A stretch of DNA of 37,942 bases from a virus, in the IMG/VR virus record IMGVR_UViG_3300025137_000106, positions 1-37,942 of that record; one strand, written 5' to 3'. Every line of letters starts with the position of its first letter. The first letter of the stretch is position 1. A program made the position numbers and the translations under genes. The notes beneath the pieces are model-generated. The model was given only the letters and a program-made list of their open reading frames with translations, made no database searches and was not told the DNA's origin. Positions 1 to 8,349 of the stretch are shown here, piece after piece.

Positions 1-146
1 AAATTAAATGGCAAAATAAAGTTCATGAGCAAATAGTTGGGATATCTACAAAAGGGGCATTACCAATGGAAGAAGAATGGTGTTTATATCATCCTAAAAC
101 AATAGGAAGACAAGAAACACAAAATAACTTTTATGACACGATATGA
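1..146 (+). CDS. C-terminal end of a probable glycosyltransferase (5' partial)
   Basis: An open frame runs from the window edge (first full codon at base 3) to a TGA at 144-146, giving about 47 residues that end in ...IGRQETQNNFYDTI. The stop overlaps the start of the next gene as ATGA, the same coupling used through this gene train. The tail, with an aromatic/His/Pro stretch followed by a KTIGRQ-type helix, resembles the C-termini of family 2 glycosyltransferases in phage glycan clusters, but the catalytic domain lies outside the window. The assignment rests mainly on context and is tentative; that it is coding is much more certain. Confidence 0.5.
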   Translation, partial: IKWQNKVHEQIVGISTKGALPMEEEWCLYHPKTIGRQETQNNFYDTI

Positions 147-1042
147 TTTTTTGGAGAATAGTAGATAATAAAGTTTACGTAGTAAATGAAACAAATAAAT
201 TAGGTTTTGAAGAATCTGAAGGGTTAAGAATCCCCGACGAATATTTAGAGCAACAAGAATTTGTAATAATGAGAACCTGCTTTGGTATAGGTGATTGGGG
301 TATTTTAACAGCAATGCCCCGTTTACTTAAACAAAAATACCCTAATTGTAAAATATATTTACCTTCAGTTAATCTTTTAGAAGAATTATTTGGTAATATA
401 CAAAGGGGATCTAATGCCCCACAAAGTTGGGATTCCCCCTTTGAAACATGTTTAAGTGTGTTTAATAATAACCCTTACATAAATGGATACAAAGATAAAA
501 TAGAAGGAGAAATATTTCATGACCATTATAGAATATATGATGATAACAACTTAGCTGTACCCTTAGTAGAACAAATATTAAAATTCTGGCAATTTGAAAA
601 AAATGAATATCAAGATTCTCAACCTGATTTATATTTTTCTAAAGAAGAAGAAGAATTAGGTAACATAATTATTAAAGAACATGTAGGAGATAATGAATTT
701 GGCTCACTATTAATATCAAATAGATATGATTTTACTCAAGATAAGTTAATATGTGATTTATTAAAAGAAAACCCACTACCTTATTTTTACTTTACCCCAA
801 AACCAATAAACAAAACAAATTTTAGTTTTATTAATAAAGCTTTAGACTTAAGACACATTTCAATTAGAATTCAATTGTACATTAAATCTAAAGCTAAAAT
901 TAACATAAGTAACCAATGTGGTGTAAGTGATATGATAGCTAGATATTCAATTTCACATGTATTACAAAGACAATTCCCCCACAAACATAACTTTATAAGA
1001 AATGTTAATTATATAAATAATAAATTAAATAGCTATGAATAA
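143..1042 (+). CDS. GT-B glycosyltransferase, heptosyltransferase (GT9)-like
   Basis: 299 aa. Near residues 43-65 it has a GIGDWG loop followed by a helix and a KQKYPNCKIYLPS strand, the pattern of the N-terminal Rossmann domain of ADP-heptose:LPS heptosyltransferases and related GT9 proteins. The C-terminal part (about 240-285) has the SKAKINISNQCGVSDMIA segment, like the GT-B motif in which a Ser/Gly-rich loop binds the donor nucleotide. The likely role is transfer of a sugar from a nucleotide donor to a growing glycan in the cytoplasm. The start overlaps the preceding stop by 4 nt and the end overlaps the next gene by 8 nt. No signal peptide or membrane segment is visible. Donor and acceptor cannot be told from sequence. 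Confidence 0.6.
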   Translation: MIFWRIVDNKVYVVNETNKLGFEESEGLRIPDEYLEQQEFVIMRTCFGIGDWGILTAMPRLLKQKYPNCKIYLPSVNLLEELFGNIQRGSNAPQSWDSPFETCLSVFNNNPYINGYKDKIEGEIFHDHYRIYDDNNLAVPLVEQILKFWQFEKNEYQDSQPDLYFSKEEEELGNIIIKEHVGDNEFGSLLISNRYDFTQDKLICDLLKENPLPYFYFTPKPINKTNFSFINKALDLRHISIRIQLYIKSKAKINISNQCGVSDMIARYSISHVLQRQFPHKHNFIRNVNYINNKLNSYE

Positions 1043-3179
1043 AAAAGTTATATATACTTCAGTATTTGGAGATAATTATTTTTTACATGATCCTGAAGTA
1101 AAATTAGAAGGGTTTGATTTTATTTGTTTTACAGACAATCCCTCCTATAAATCAGATGTGTGGGATATTAAATTAACTACAAAAATATATGATGGGGTTA
1201 GAGATTCTAAAAAACCTAAAATACTACCTCATAGATACTTAAAAGACTATGATGTTAGTATATGGATAGATGGAGATATAAAAATTACCTCAGATATAAC
1301 TACATTAATATATGATCATTTAAAAGCCAGTAACTATGCAGCATTCAACCATGAGTTATGTGGTATATCTACAGGAAATTTAAATAGAAGAAATTGTGTT
1401 TACGATGAAGCCGCTTTTATTAAGTGGTTAGGGGATAATCATCCTCAAAAACATTATAAAGATAATTTAAATATAATAAATGATCAAATAAAAAGGTATA
1501 AACTAGATGGATATCCTTCTAAAAATGGATTAACTCGAAATACTATTCTTATAAGAAAACATAACGAACCGGATGTTATAAAAACAATGGAAGATTGGTG
1601 GAATGAGGTAAAATATGGTAGTAAAAGAGATCAATTAAGTTTTAATTATACTGCGTGGAAAAATAATTTTGAATTTACACACATTGAATATGATATAGAT
1701 AATAATCCTTGGTTTAAATTAATGAAAAAATGGAGACAACAACAAAGTAAAAAATTAAAAACTCCTAAATACCAACCAATTAATTTAGAATATTTTTTAA
1801 ATATGGAATTAGCTGAAGGTGGTGGTGGTAAAGAAATAATAAAACAAGATGGTTCCCTAAAAACAATAAAGGATATAATTAATTATTTCTCCTCTCCTTC
1901 TAATTTAGAATATGTTAAAAATCAATTAAAGCCAGAAAATTGGCAATATTATAACTGTATGATGGCTGAATTTAGACATAATGTGGGGGATCATCATGAT
2001 TTAGGTTGGGAAAATATGACTGAACATTATTATAATGATCTTAAACCTATGACAGATTCTGATATAGAAAAATTCTTAAAAGATAATCCTGTTGAATTTG
2101 ATAATGGGTATATTAGACATAATTACCATAGAGCGTGTGCTATGATTGGTAGACTGATTAGCGGTAAGCCATATATACCATTTTATATGAAAACATCACA
2201 AATATATTCTGAACCTAGAAAACGTGATGGTAAGCATAGAATTAAACCATTAACTAATAAAATTAAATTATTAGAAAAAATGGATAAAATAGGAATAAAT
2301 AGAGATGATTATTGTTTAACTCAAAGTTCTATTTTAAGTATAATGGGTATCAGAGATAATGATGATTTAGATATCATTATTTCTAGTAAACTAAGAGATA
2401 AAAATATACAATTCCCCCCAGGTGTAGATGTATTTGATGCTAATAGGGGAAAATTTAATTATTTTGGAGCTAAAGGAGATGATGATATTTTAAAAAACTA
2501 TTGTATTAAAATTGATGGTTATAATTTTTTAGAACCTAGATTTTATTTTGCACGAAAAAACAGATCAACCGAAAGAGATATATCAGATTGGAAAGCAATA
2601 GAATTATTTTTTAATAATAATCATAAAGGATACCCTTTTAATTTTAATTTTTATAAATGGGGAGTAAATTATGTTAATAAAGTACAACTACAGGATTTAA
2701 GCACTAATAATTTAAAAACTATTATAAATAAATATGATAGAATAGTAGATGGTATTAACCACGGAAGAAATGTTTTTTACGATGAAAAACACAAAAGTTA
2801 TATAAAAATATTTAATCCAAAATATTGTAGATTGAGTAATTTTAAGGAAGCCTTAAATTCGGGATTTTTAGTGGGTTTATGTCCAGCACTAACTGATTTA
2901 ATTTATGATGGAAAAAATTTAGTAGGATATATTTGTAAAGAAGGATCTCACCCACAAAGTATCCCCCAAGATTTTTTAACTACAATATTAAGAAACTGTA
3001 AAAAATGGAATAAAATATATTATGATATAGTACCTCAAAATATAATTAAATTACCTAATGGAGAATACAGTTTAATTGATTTAGAAAGTGTTTATGGTTT
3101 AGATGAATTAGATTTATTACCCAAACATAATGCACAAATTAAACCTACAAATCTTTTAGAATTAATTAATAGAATATGA
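1035..3179 (+). CDS. Multidomain protein: DUF616/TOD1-like glycosyltransferase, nucleotidyltransferase-like and kinase-like domains
   Basis: 714 aa, the largest protein in the window. Residues 1-230 resemble the DUF616/TOD1-like glycosyltransferase fold: an opening KVIYTSVFGDNY strand, FICFTDNP, and a WIDGDIKI segment whose DGD can serve as the metal-binding DxD. A middle part (about 300-390) has many His/Trp/Tyr residues and an NYHRACAMIGRL helix of unknown role. Around 425-450, SILSIMGIRDNDDLDIIIS matches the G...DxD pattern of nucleotidyltransferase-fold domains. The C-terminus (about 560-714) looks like a protein-kinase/APH fold, with DIVPQNII near 663 (catalytic Asp plus Asn) and IDLES near 680 (in place of DFG/DxD). 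Such a fusion could activate and transfer a sugar or sugar-phosphate in one chain. That is inference; the domain boundaries are estimates. Confidence 0.55.
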   Translation: MNKKVIYTSVFGDNYFLHDPEVKLEGFDFICFTDNPSYKSDVWDIKLTTKIYDGVRDSKKPKILPHRYLKDYDVSIWIDGDIKITSDITTLIYDHLKASNYAAFNHELCGISTGNLNRRNCVYDEAAFIKWLGDNHPQKHYKDNLNIINDQIKRYKLDGYPSKNGLTRNTILIRKHNEPDVIKTMEDWWNEVKYGSKRDQLSFNYTAWKNNFEFTHIEYDIDNNPWFKLMKKWRQQQSKKLKTPKYQPINLEYFLNMELAEGGGGKEIIKQDGSLKTIKDIINYFSSPSNLEYVKNQLKPENWQYYNCMMAEFRHNVGDHHDLGWENMTEHYYNDLKPMTDSDIEKFLKDNPVEFDNGYIRHNYHRACAMIGRLISGKPYIPFYMKTSQIYSEPRKRDGKHRIKPLTNKIKLLEKMDKIGINRDDYCLTQSSILSIMGIRDNDDLDIIISSKLRDKNIQFPPGVDVFDANRGKFNYFGAKGDDDILKNYCIKIDGYNFLEPRFYFARKNRSTERDISDWKAIELFFNNNHKGYPFNFNFYKWGVNYVNKVQLQDLSTNNLKTIINKYDRIVDGINHGRNVFYDEKHKSYIKIFNPKYCRLSNFKEALNSGFLVGLCPALTDLIYDGKNLVGYICKEGSHPQSIPQDFLTTILRNCKKWNKIYYDIVPQNIIKLPNGEYSLIDLESVYGLDELDLLPKHNAQIKPTNLLELINRI

Positions 3180-3940
3180 ATATAATTTTTATACCAAACA
3201 TAAACACAGGAAACGACAGAAATACCCCTTACCATTATTCTGTTAAAAGTTGGCAAAAATGGTCAGAACAATATGATGATGTAAAAGTTATAGAATGGGA
3301 TGAACCTATTATGGATCCCAATGAATTTAAAATAACATTACAACGTTATTGGGTTCATGACATATTAAAACATAATGAAGTAGAATATGAACAAGTATTA
3401 ATAGTTGATGCTGACACTATTATACACCCAGATTGTCCTAATTTTTTTAATGAAACAGAAGGTAAATTTGGAGTAGTAGTTAATAATGGGTGTTATGAGT
3501 GGACAACTAGAAGTATTAAACAATGGGGAGACAATTTATTTCCTAATGAACCTCAAGTTAAACCATGGAAATATTTTAATGGTGGTTTTCAAATAACAAG
3601 TAAAAAACACATTCCCTTTTACACTAAAGTTCAAGAATATTATACTGCTAATATAATCAAAATAAACCAATTAAATGAACAAATAAAGGCAGGAACCGAC
3701 CAAACTATTATAAATTATTTGACTCAACAAAATTCTGTTAATACAATATATATGCCTGAGGCTTATAATCTTCAAGATTTATTTCGAAAAAATCTTCTAC
3801 ATATTCCTGGACATTCTTGGTTCCCCGATGAATTAAGGTTTTTAGAAGCAGGGTGGATCTATCATTTTAATGCTATACCCCCCAATAATAGACATGTAGA
3901 TTATTGGATGGAAAGAACATATAAAGAATTATATAAATGA
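3176..3940 (+). CDS. GT-A glycosyltransferase with DxD motif
   Basis: 254 aa. It opens with a short strand (IIFIPNI). Near residue 83 it has QVLIVDADTIIHPD, the hydrophobic strand followed by DxD that binds the metal and nucleotide-sugar in GT-A enzymes. Further on, YFNGGFQITSKKH fits the acceptor-side 'FNxGf' motif of GT8-like transferases. The family is therefore probably GT8-like. ATGA-type overlaps couple it to both neighbours, so it is translated together with the other glycan genes. There is no signal peptide, pointing to cytoplasmic action. The transferred sugar is unknown. Confidence 0.6.
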   Translation: MNIIFIPNINTGNDRNTPYHYSVKSWQKWSEQYDDVKVIEWDEPIMDPNEFKITLQRYWVHDILKHNEVEYEQVLIVDADTIIHPDCPNFFNETEGKFGVVVNNGCYEWTTRSIKQWGDNLFPNEPQVKPWKYFNGGFQITSKKHIPFYTKVQEYYTANIIKINQLNEQIKAGTDQTIINYLTQQNSVNTIYMPEAYNLQDLFRKNLLHIPGHSWFPDELRFLEAGWIYHFNAIPPNNRHVDYWMERTYKELYK

Positions 3941-4851
3941 AAATAGCATTTTTTACAGAGGGAAATTACCAAGGCAAAGTATCTAGAGATAACCCTAATA
4001 TGCGAACAGATTTAGCATGGGTATGTTCACTAGAAGCAGACCATTGGAATATAAACCAACCACCCAACCAACAATATGATTTAGGAATTGTTATTATACC
4101 AAAGAAAAACCCACAATTTAATTTAAATAAAATAAAACAATATTGTAATAAAACAGCTGTAATGCAAGAGGGCCCTAATTGGTTTTGGCAGGATTATCCC
4201 CTAAATCAACAAATATGGTATTTTAATACTATACAAGAAGCTGATTTTATGTTTGTACACAATGAGTCAGATAAAAGATATTATGAAGGTTTGACAGGTA
4301 AAGAATGTAAAATTTTACCTAGCTTAATAATTGAAGATTCTATTAAAGATTTACCCCGGGTAGAAAGAAATAATATAATGATTGGAGGTAATTTTTGTAG
4401 CTGGTATGGTGGCTTTGATTCATATATAACAGCACAAGAAGCAGATTGTCCTATTTATATTCCCAGTATGGGTAGAAAAATTGAAGGTGAAGAACAAATG
4501 CCTAACTTAAACCATTTATCTTACATGAGTTGGGTAGAATGGATTAAAACGCTTAATAAATTTAAGTATGGTGTTCATATGATGCGTACACACGCTGCGG
4601 GTACATTCGCTTTAAATTGCGCTTATTTAGGCATTCCTTGTATTGGTTATGAGGGATTAGACACACAAGAAAAATGCCATCCAGATTTAACAGTTAAGTT
4701 AGGGGATTTGGCTACTGCAAAAGAAAAACTTACAATGTTGAAAACAGATGCAAATTTTTATACCGAATGTTCCCAAATAGCAAAAGACAATTATATAAAA
4801 TATAACGAACAAAACTTTTTAAATAGATGGAAAAAATATACTCAAAAATAA
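3937..4851 (+). CDS. GT-B-like glycosyltransferase
   Basis: 304 aa. The protein has two Rossmann-like halves: an N-terminal MKIAFFTEG strand and a C-terminal half in which HMMRTHAAGTFALNCAYLGIP (about 212-232) resembles the donor-binding loop of GT-B (GT1/GT4-like) enzymes, where a small-residue turn is followed by a helix and a Pro. It starts inside the ATGA overlap with the upstream glycosyltransferase and its end overlaps the cupin gene by 25 nt. Membership in a named GT family cannot be decided by eye. A non-catalytic GT-B-fold protein is possible, but the context of adjacent GT genes favours an active transferase. Confidence 0.5.
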   Translation: MKIAFFTEGNYQGKVSRDNPNMRTDLAWVCSLEADHWNINQPPNQQYDLGIVIIPKKNPQFNLNKIKQYCNKTAVMQEGPNWFWQDYPLNQQIWYFNTIQEADFMFVHNESDKRYYEGLTGKECKILPSLIIEDSIKDLPRVERNNIMIGGNFCSWYGGFDSYITAQEADCPIYIPSMGRKIEGEEQMPNLNHLSYMSWVEWIKTLNKFKYGVHMMRTHAAGTFALNCAYLGIPCIGYEGLDTQEKCHPDLTVKLGDLATAKEKLTMLKTDANFYTECSQIAKDNYIKYNEQNFLNRWKKYTQK

Positions 4852-5240
4852 AACCAAATAAGTTATTACATGTTATAAATAGATTATCAGAAATAGAAAG
4901 CAGAACGGAAGTTATACCTGAAGATAATTTTATACAATGTGCTACTTTAAAAATGGAAAAAGGTAAGACATTCCCTCCCCATAAACATATTACAAAAGAT
5001 AGACATTATCCTGAACAAATAGCCCAAGAATCTTGGGTAGTGATTAAAGGAAAAGTTAAATGTATATTTTATGATATAGATGATAACATTATAGCAACCC
5101 CTATACTAGAAGTAGGAGATGCAAGCTATACATTATATGGTGGACACACGTATGAAATATTAGAAGAAGATACAATTGTATATGAATATAAAACTGGTCC
5201 TTATGAGGGGCAAAAATTAGATAAAACTTTTATAAAATGA
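4827..5240 (+). CDS. Cupin-domain protein (RmlC-like fold)
   Basis: 137 aa. The cupin core is visible: PHKH near residue 52, then QESWVVIKGKVKCIFYD with the typical 'E..vl.G' second strand, LEVGDASYTLYGGHTYEI as the G-D turn and second histidine, and EYKTGPYEG at the end. Cupins of this size in sugar clusters often act as epimerases, isomerases or sugar-binding modules. The start lies 25 nt inside the upstream gene; no later Met gives a complete domain, so this start is likely. It ends in an ATGA overlap with the carbamoyltransferase. The substrate is unknown. Confidence 0.65.
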   Translation: MEKIYSKIKPNKLLHVINRLSEIESRTEVIPEDNFIQCATLKMEKGKTFPPHKHITKDRHYPEQIAQESWVVIKGKVKCIFYDIDDNIIATPILEVGDASYTLYGGHTYEILEEDTIVYEYKTGPYEGQKLDKTFIK

Positions 5241-6880
5241 AAACAGACAAGATTTTAGGATTTCAATCAGGCCATGATGTAAGTTATTGTTTATTAGAAA
5301 ATGGTATACCTATTATACATGAAGAATTAGAAAGATTTATTAGGGAAAAAGAACCCTTAGGAGATGGATTAGAAATGGCTTTGCAAAGATTACCCGACTT
5401 AAATAATATTAAGTATTTTACTCACGGAAATCCAGGGGGTAGAGGGGGGAAATATCAACCCCAATGCGGAAAAAAAGAAGCTGAGGACATAATGAAATCA
5501 ATTTTAAAAGAAAATGGTGGAGAGTATTTTGTTATAGGACATCACCAAGCTCATGCAGCTAATGCTTTCTTTTCTAGTAATTATGATGAAGCTTTAATTA
5601 TAACTATAGATGGTAGTGGCACTGAAAAAACAGATCCTAACGATATAACTAATGAACCAGACAATTCAAATACATTTTCAACAGCATTTACTTTTTGGGA
5701 AGGTAAAGGAAATAAAATAAAACCAATAAAAAGAATCCCAATGGGTGAATTAACCTTGGGTTCACCTTGGAGGGTTTACACTAGGGATTTATTTGGCCTA
5801 TCAGATGGTCATCCCCATGGTTTTGCGGGGGGAACAGTAATGGCTATGGCCTCTGCGGGAATCCCTAAATATTGGGAAGACTTTTATGATGCCTTTTTAA
5901 AGGGGGGAGGTGGACCTAGTGCCCCTACTTATGCTAATGTTAAAAAATATAAACCTTTAATAGAAAAAAGTGAAAAAGAGAAATTTGATGTAGCGGCATC
6001 TATTCAACTAGCAACTGAAAAGGTAGCTTATAAAATAATAAAACCTTTTATAGATAAATATAACCCCAAAAATATATGCTTTGCAGGCGGGGTAGTATTA
6101 AATTCTGTAATGATGGGTAAAATGTATGATTGGTTTGGGGTTAAAAATATGTATGTTTGTCCCGTACCTTATGATGGTGGTCTTTCAATAGGAAGTGCCC
6201 AATTTGTATGGCACCAAATACTTGATAAACCTAGGGTAAAGTGGGATGATGTTAGTCCTACTTATTTAGGAACATCCTATAATGAAGAAGAAGTCTTAGA
6301 AGCCTTAAAACACCCCTCTATTAACTATACTAAAACAACAGATGAACAAGTTTTAGATTTATTAAATCAACAAAATATAATATCTATATTTAATGAAGGG
6401 GCCGAATCAGGAAGAAGAGCATTAGGCAATAGGAGTATCATTACAGATCCAAGAAGTCCTAAAATGAAAGATCTAATCAATGATAAAGTTAAACATAGAC
6501 AATGGTTTAGACCTTTTGCCCCCTCTATTTTAAAAGAAGACGTTAAAGATTGGTTTGTAAGAGACATAGAAAGTCCCTATATGAGTTTTGTATTACCTTT
6601 TAAAGAAGAAGCAAAAGATAAAGTCCCAGCAGTAGTCCATTTAGATGGAACTGGTAGATTACAAACAGTTACAGAAAAAAGTAATAAATGGTATTATAAC
6701 TTCATTAAAAAATGGAAGAAAAAAACAGGAGTCCCTATTTTATTAAATACAAGTTTTAATGATAGAGAACCTATAGTAGAAACTCCAGAACATGCTATTA
6801 ATTGTTTTCTTGGGACTAATATTGATTATTTATATTTTCCCCAATATAATATTTTAGTGTCTAAAACTAATAAATTATAA
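5237..6880 (+). CDS. Carbamoyltransferase, NodU/TobZ/CmcH family
   Basis: 547 aa, close to the family's usual 550-600. The N-terminal Kae1-like domain has ILGFQSGHDVS, GHHQAHAANAF (residues 101-111, metal-binding HHxAH), IDGSGTE and the DGHPHG and FAGGVVLN segments that bind the adenylate. The C-terminal YrdC-like part has SGRRALGNRSI near 391 and LLNTSFNDREPI near 500, both diagnostic of O-carbamoyltransferases. The enzyme uses carbamoyl phosphate and ATP, via carbamoyl-AMP, to carbamoylate a hydroxyl, here presumably on a sugar or nucleotide-sugar made by the surrounding genes. It sits between a cupin and a tiny membrane protein in the same gene train. All key motifs appear intact. Confidence 0.93.
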   Translation: MKTDKILGFQSGHDVSYCLLENGIPIIHEELERFIREKEPLGDGLEMALQRLPDLNNIKYFTHGNPGGRGGKYQPQCGKKEAEDIMKSILKENGGEYFVIGHHQAHAANAFFSSNYDEALIITIDGSGTEKTDPNDITNEPDNSNTFSTAFTFWEGKGNKIKPIKRIPMGELTLGSPWRVYTRDLFGLSDGHPHGFAGGTVMAMASAGIPKYWEDFYDAFLKGGGGPSAPTYANVKKYKPLIEKSEKEKFDVAASIQLATEKVAYKIIKPFIDKYNPKNICFAGGVVLNSVMMGKMYDWFGVKNMYVCPVPYDGGLSIGSAQFVWHQILDKPRVKWDDVSPTYLGTSYNEEEVLEALKHPSINYTKTTDEQVLDLLNQQNIISIFNEGAESGRRALGNRSIITDPRSPKMKDLINDKVKHRQWFRPFAPSILKEDVKDWFVRDIESPYMSFVLPFKEEAKDKVPAVVHLDGTGRLQTVTEKSNKWYYNFIKKWKKKTGVPILLNTSFNDREPIVETPEHAINCFLGTNIDYLYFPQYNILVSKTNKL

Positions 6881-6884
6881 TAAT

Positions 6885-7037
6885 ATGAAACAATTTAACA
6901 CAATATGGTTTATATGGCTTTTACTAGTTAGTATTTGGAATTTTGGGTGGCCTTCAGTACCACCAATTGCAGATATATTAGTAGCAGTTGGTTTATCAAT
7001 ATTAGTTTACCAGTATAAAAATAGAAAAAATGTATAA
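6885..7037 (+). CDS. Small membrane protein, 50 aa
   Basis: ATG at 6885, 4 nt after the carbamoyltransferase stop, gives 50 residues ending at a TAA (7035-7037) that overlaps the next start by 8 nt. Residues 5-22 (NTIWFIWLLLVSIWNFGW) and 27-43 are strongly hydrophobic, separated by a Pro-rich turn, and the C-terminus is basic (YKNRKNV), so it is probably a two-span helical hairpin with a cytoplasmic tail. It is the only membrane protein in the glycan region. It might anchor a glycosylation step or be a small effector. I do not recognise the family; coding is supported by spacing and overlap. Confidence 0.5.
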   Translation: MKQFNTIWFIWLLLVSIWNFGWPSVPPIADILVAVGLSILVYQYKNRKNV

Positions 7038-7380
7038 TAGTAGATATTCATTATTTGTGGGAAGATATCAACCTTTTCATAAAGGCCATAAATGGCTAAT
7101 ACAACAGAGATTGGATATAGGGAAAAAGGTTTGTATAGCAATTATGGATATTCATGATTTAGAACCAGAAAAAAATCCATATCCCACAGAAGAAGTTAAA
7201 CAAAATATAGATAATCAATTAAAAGATTTAATAGATCAAGGCACAGTAAAAACTATTATAATACCCCCTATTGAGTCTGTAAATTATGGTAGAACAGTAG
7301 GATATGATATTATTGAACACACCCCACCACAAGATATTAAAAAAATCTCAGCAACGAAAATACGAAACAAACAAAAATGA
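7030..7380 (+). CDS. HxGH-type nucleotidyltransferase (NMNAT/cytidylyltransferase superfamily)
   Basis: 116 aa. LFVGRYQPFHKGHKWLI (residues 8-24) contains the HxGH nucleotide-binding motif, and KKISATKIR near the C-terminus is the matching ISATxIR signature. Together they define the nucleotidylyltransferase superfamily that includes NMN adenylyltransferase, FAD synthase and glycerol-3-phosphate cytidylyltransferase. It is shorter than NadM-type NMNATs (about 170 aa), so it may be a minimal form. The 4-nt overlap with the APS-kinase-like gene suggests a joint pathway. It does not look like ATP sulfurylase. The substrate is undecided. Confidence 0.75.
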   Translation: MYNSRYSLFVGRYQPFHKGHKWLIQQRLDIGKKVCIAIMDIHDLEPEKNPYPTEEVKQNIDNQLKDLIDQGTVKTIIIPPIESVNYGRTVGYDIIEHTPPQDIKKISATKIRNKQK

Positions 7381-7802
7381 TATATTGGTTTACAGGACAA
7401 CCGGGAGCAGGTAAAACTACATTAGCCAAAGCAATGATAAAAAAATGTAGTGATAATTGTATCCATATTGATGGAGACGAACTTAGAGATATATTTCAAA
7501 ATTATGATTATACTATAAAAGGTAGAGAAAAAAACATGAACTCAGTTTTAGATTTATGTAGATTTTTAGATAATAAAGATTTTACACCCGTAGTTTCTGT
7601 GGTTGCTCCTTATAAACATATAAGAAACTCATTAAAACAAACAAATAACGTTACTGAAATATATGTCCACACAACAAAAATTAGGGGTAGAGAAAATTTC
7701 TTTACCAATGAATATGAACCCCCTACTGAAGATTTTATTAATATAGACACAACTCAATTAACAATAAACCAATGTTTAAATAAAATTAAATTTAACTTTT
7801 AA
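7377..7802 (+). CDS. cysC: Adenylylsulfate kinase-like protein (CysC family)
   Basis: 141 aa. The Walker A motif GQPGAGKTT is at residues 7-15, followed by HIDGDELRDIF (about 31-41), which matches the substrate-binding region of APS kinases, and VVSVVAPYKHIRN (about 74-86), which matches the 'P..R' loop. Length is somewhat below the usual 170-200. The reaction would be phosphorylation of APS to PAPS, the sulfate donor for the sulfotransferase encoded 550 nt downstream. No ATP sulfurylase is visible, so APS would have to come from the host. A caveat is that CysC-like kinases in capsule clusters (for example Campylobacter Cj1415) act on other nucleotide substrates. Confidence 0.75.
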   Translation: MIYWFTGQPGAGKTTLAKAMIKKCSDNCIHIDGDELRDIFQNYDYTIKGREKNMNSVLDLCRFLDNKDFTPVVSVVAPYKHIRNSLKQTNNVTEIYVHTTKIRGRENFFTNEYEPPTEDFINIDTTQLTINQCLNKIKFNF

Positions 7803-7813
7803 AACAATTAATT

Positions 7814-8338
7814 ATGCTTTTAATTTCAAACCACTTAACACAATTAGATCAATTTAAAAAACTAAAAGGTGTAGTCATTAGAATTAACATGGCTCATGTA
7901 AAAGATTCAAAACAACTAGAAGAATTTGTAAATGTTCCCTATGATGTATTTTTAGATTATCCCAAAGGAAGAAGTAAACCACCTTTACCATCATCAAATC
8001 TTGACGAAGCAATAGCGTTTACTAGAAAATATAATAATATTAAGTATTTTGCTACTTCAAACATTGAAGAAATAGCTGAAGTAAATTTAATATGTGAAAT
8101 GTTACCAGAAGGAGTAAGTTTTGTACCTAAAATAGAAACATTAAAAGGTGTACTTAATTTAAGTAAATTATTTGATACAGGTAAAATTAAACATATAATG
8201 CTTGACGCTGAAGATCTTTATACTAATATTCAAAATGATGTAGAATTATTTATTAATTTAAAAGATAGAGTAAGAAGGATATGTGAAGAATATAAAGTTG
8301 AATTACTTGAGTTATATGGAGTTGTTTTTTCATCATAA
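7814..8338 (+). CDS. Pyruvate kinase/HpcH-HpaI-like TIM-barrel protein, short form
   Basis: 174 aa. Segments recall the pyruvate kinase barrel in order: VVIRINMAH (compare RINFSH), VFLDYPKGRSKPP (compare DLPGPKIR), YFATSNIEEIAEV, VPKIETLKGVLNL (compare the catalytic-Lys KIE loop) and KHIMLDAEDL (compare MVARGDLG, with its metal-binding Asp). The Lys, Glu and Asp of the active site are therefore recognisable, but the protein is only about a third of pyruvate kinase length, with no B or C domain. It probably belongs to the wider PEP/pyruvate superfamily, which also contains HpcH/HpaI aldolases and citrate lyase beta. A lyase or aldolase acting on a small keto-acid is plausible. Context is the sulfation and glycan genes. 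Confidence 0.5.
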   Translation: MLLISNHLTQLDQFKKLKGVVIRINMAHVKDSKQLEEFVNVPYDVFLDYPKGRSKPPLPSSNLDEAIAFTRKYNNIKYFATSNIEEIAEVNLICEMLPEGVSFVPKIETLKGVLNLSKLFDTGKIKHIMLDAEDLYTNIQNDVELFINLKDRVRRICEEYKVELLELYGVVFSS

Positions 8339-8349
8339 AAAATTAAAAA

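Noticed and set aside
84-314. Minus-strand open frame of 76 aa
   Set aside because: It lies across the first two plus-strand genes, has no promoter, and its composition is that of an antisense shadow. The same holds for the minus-strand frames near 6367, 16518, 19191, 21531, 23308, 24786, 25891, 26370, 29639, 30006, 30495, 32253, 33349, 33608, 36170 and 36757.
5890-5910. G-tract (GGGGGG) in the carbamoyltransferase gene as a phase-variation site
   Set aside because: The tract is only 6 G, encodes a plausible Gly run in an intact frame, and similar short tracts are frequent in this region.
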